A DNA stretch of 64,000 nucleotides. Source: Pedobacter sp. L105 (GTDB taxonomy: Bacteria > Bacteroidota > Bacteroidia > Sphingobacteriales > Sphingobacteriaceae). Of this stretch, positions 63,683 through 64,000 are shown in pieces. The translations under genes were made by a program, and so were the position numbers. The notes below the pieces were generated by a model, which did not search any database, was not told the DNA's origin, and saw only the letters and a program-made list of their open reading frames with translations. The first letter of the stretch is position 1. Every line of letters starts with the position of its first letter. The stretch covers positions 434,001-498,000 of the forward strand of contig NZ_LMUP01000002.1 of the NCBI RefSeq assembly GCF_009765875.1. The letters are read 5' to 3'.

Positions 63683-64000
63683 TCAGGAATAGACTTCTTT
63701 AACAGGTCCGTCAGTTATTTTGATCTTCATCAGCCGATCATCAAATTCTTCAGCGTTATATTTTGATTTAGCCTTCAAACGCATCTTGTAAACATAAATC
63801 GTTTTGGCAGAATACTCCAGAATCTTTCCAATAGTTTCGCTATCGTTTACTCCGAGTCTGATCAGCGCAAAAATCCGCAAATCAGTGGAGAGTGACTCAT
63901 GATCTTTTGGCCAGATCTGGTCTTCCTTATGAAACATCGCATTAAAACTGTGAATAAAATTAGGGAACATCTTCAGAAAGACCTTATCAAAAGTTTTAAA
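63683..64000 (-). CDS. DUF6377-like regulatory protein, C-terminal end only
   Basis: The frame is open from the window edge at 64000 through codons FKTFDKVFLKMFPNFI to the stop at 63683, so the 5' part is outside. The visible 105 residues (SLSTDLRIFALIRLGVNDSETIGKILEYSAKTIYVYKMRLKAK in short pieces) resemble the C-terminal LuxR-like helix-turn-helix of DUF6377 regulators of Bacteroidetes, which also have TPR and membrane segments. Such proteins sit next to maltodextrin/glycan loci. It precedes the esterase and pullulanase genes and may regulate them. Confidence 0.72.
   Translation of the reverse strand, partial: FKTFDKVFLKMFPNFIHSFNAMFHKEDQIWPKDHESLSTDLRIFALIRLGVNDSETIGKILEYSAKTIYVYKMRLKAKSKYNAEEFDDRLMKIKITDGPVKEVYS

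Overview
The window looks like a chromosomal segment of a Sphingobacteriaceae bacterium of the Pedobacter/Mucilaginibacter type. This rests on AT-rich coding sequence with almost no Shine-Dalgarno sites, several TAnnTTTG promoter cores, many SPII lipoproteins and CarboxypepD_reg-like domains, sulfatases and glycan hydrolases, MocR and AraC regulators, and families typical of Bacteroidetes (DUF4260, DUF5996, DUF6377-like). The genus call is an inference. I see no rRNA, tRNA, CRISPR array or intact insertion sequence.

Region by region: 1-1023 is the 5' part of a GlgX-type debranching enzyme. 1347-4525 holds a secreted phosphoesterase and a di-haem peroxidase lipoprotein. 4569-11662 is a minus-strand operon for a hydroxamate siderophore: PLP decarboxylase, a fused NIS synthetase-acyltransferase, an N-hydroxylase and a second NIS synthetase. 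The matching TonB receptor (12344-14776) is divergent. Two Fur-box-like 19-bp palindromes and a broken PepSY-TM gene lie between them. 14814-19625 has a secreted esterase, a cytochrome c/FG-GAP protein, an unknown exported protein and a TlpA-like thioredoxin. 19681-27838 mixes two DHA2 efflux pumps, Crp and MarR regulators, miaE, a glycosyltransferase and an AraC/SDR pair. 27934-30809 is a tightly overlapping operon with an ABC-2 transporter, a LolA-like exported protein and a membrane protein.

31931-33149 is an orphan ParA ATPase plus a small ribbon-helix-helix protein, preceded by a very AT-rich tract with three copies of an AGATATCT palindrome. This looks like a complete plasmid-type partition cassette in the chromosome. 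36647-37290 is a two-gene module: a DUF6934-like protein followed by a 52-aa protein with a strong Shine-Dalgarno site. 37490-40808 has two sulfatases. 41124-48023 contains two more SDR/AraC pairs, a Crp regulator, DUF4260 and YdjM-like membrane proteins and a periplasmic hydrolase. 48117-50712 has a CarboxypepD_reg-like protein and a GH5 glycanase. 50858-55802 has two MocR regulators flanking a PEP-mutase-like fusion and a cupin. 56001-57948 has a hotdog thioesterase and a dihydrolipoyl dehydrogenase. 58060-60110 is an ECF sigma factor with a divergent short anti-sigma-like protein and a GH16 lipoprotein. 60306-64000 has a type I pullulanase, a CE1-like esterase and the C-terminal end of a DUF6377-like regulator, pointing to alpha-glucan use.

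The most notable parts are the ParA/RHH/palindrome cassette, the DUF6934-like/52-aa module, the fused siderophore enzyme with its Fur-like sites, the PEP-mutase fusion, and the minimal sigma/anti-sigma/GH16 unit.
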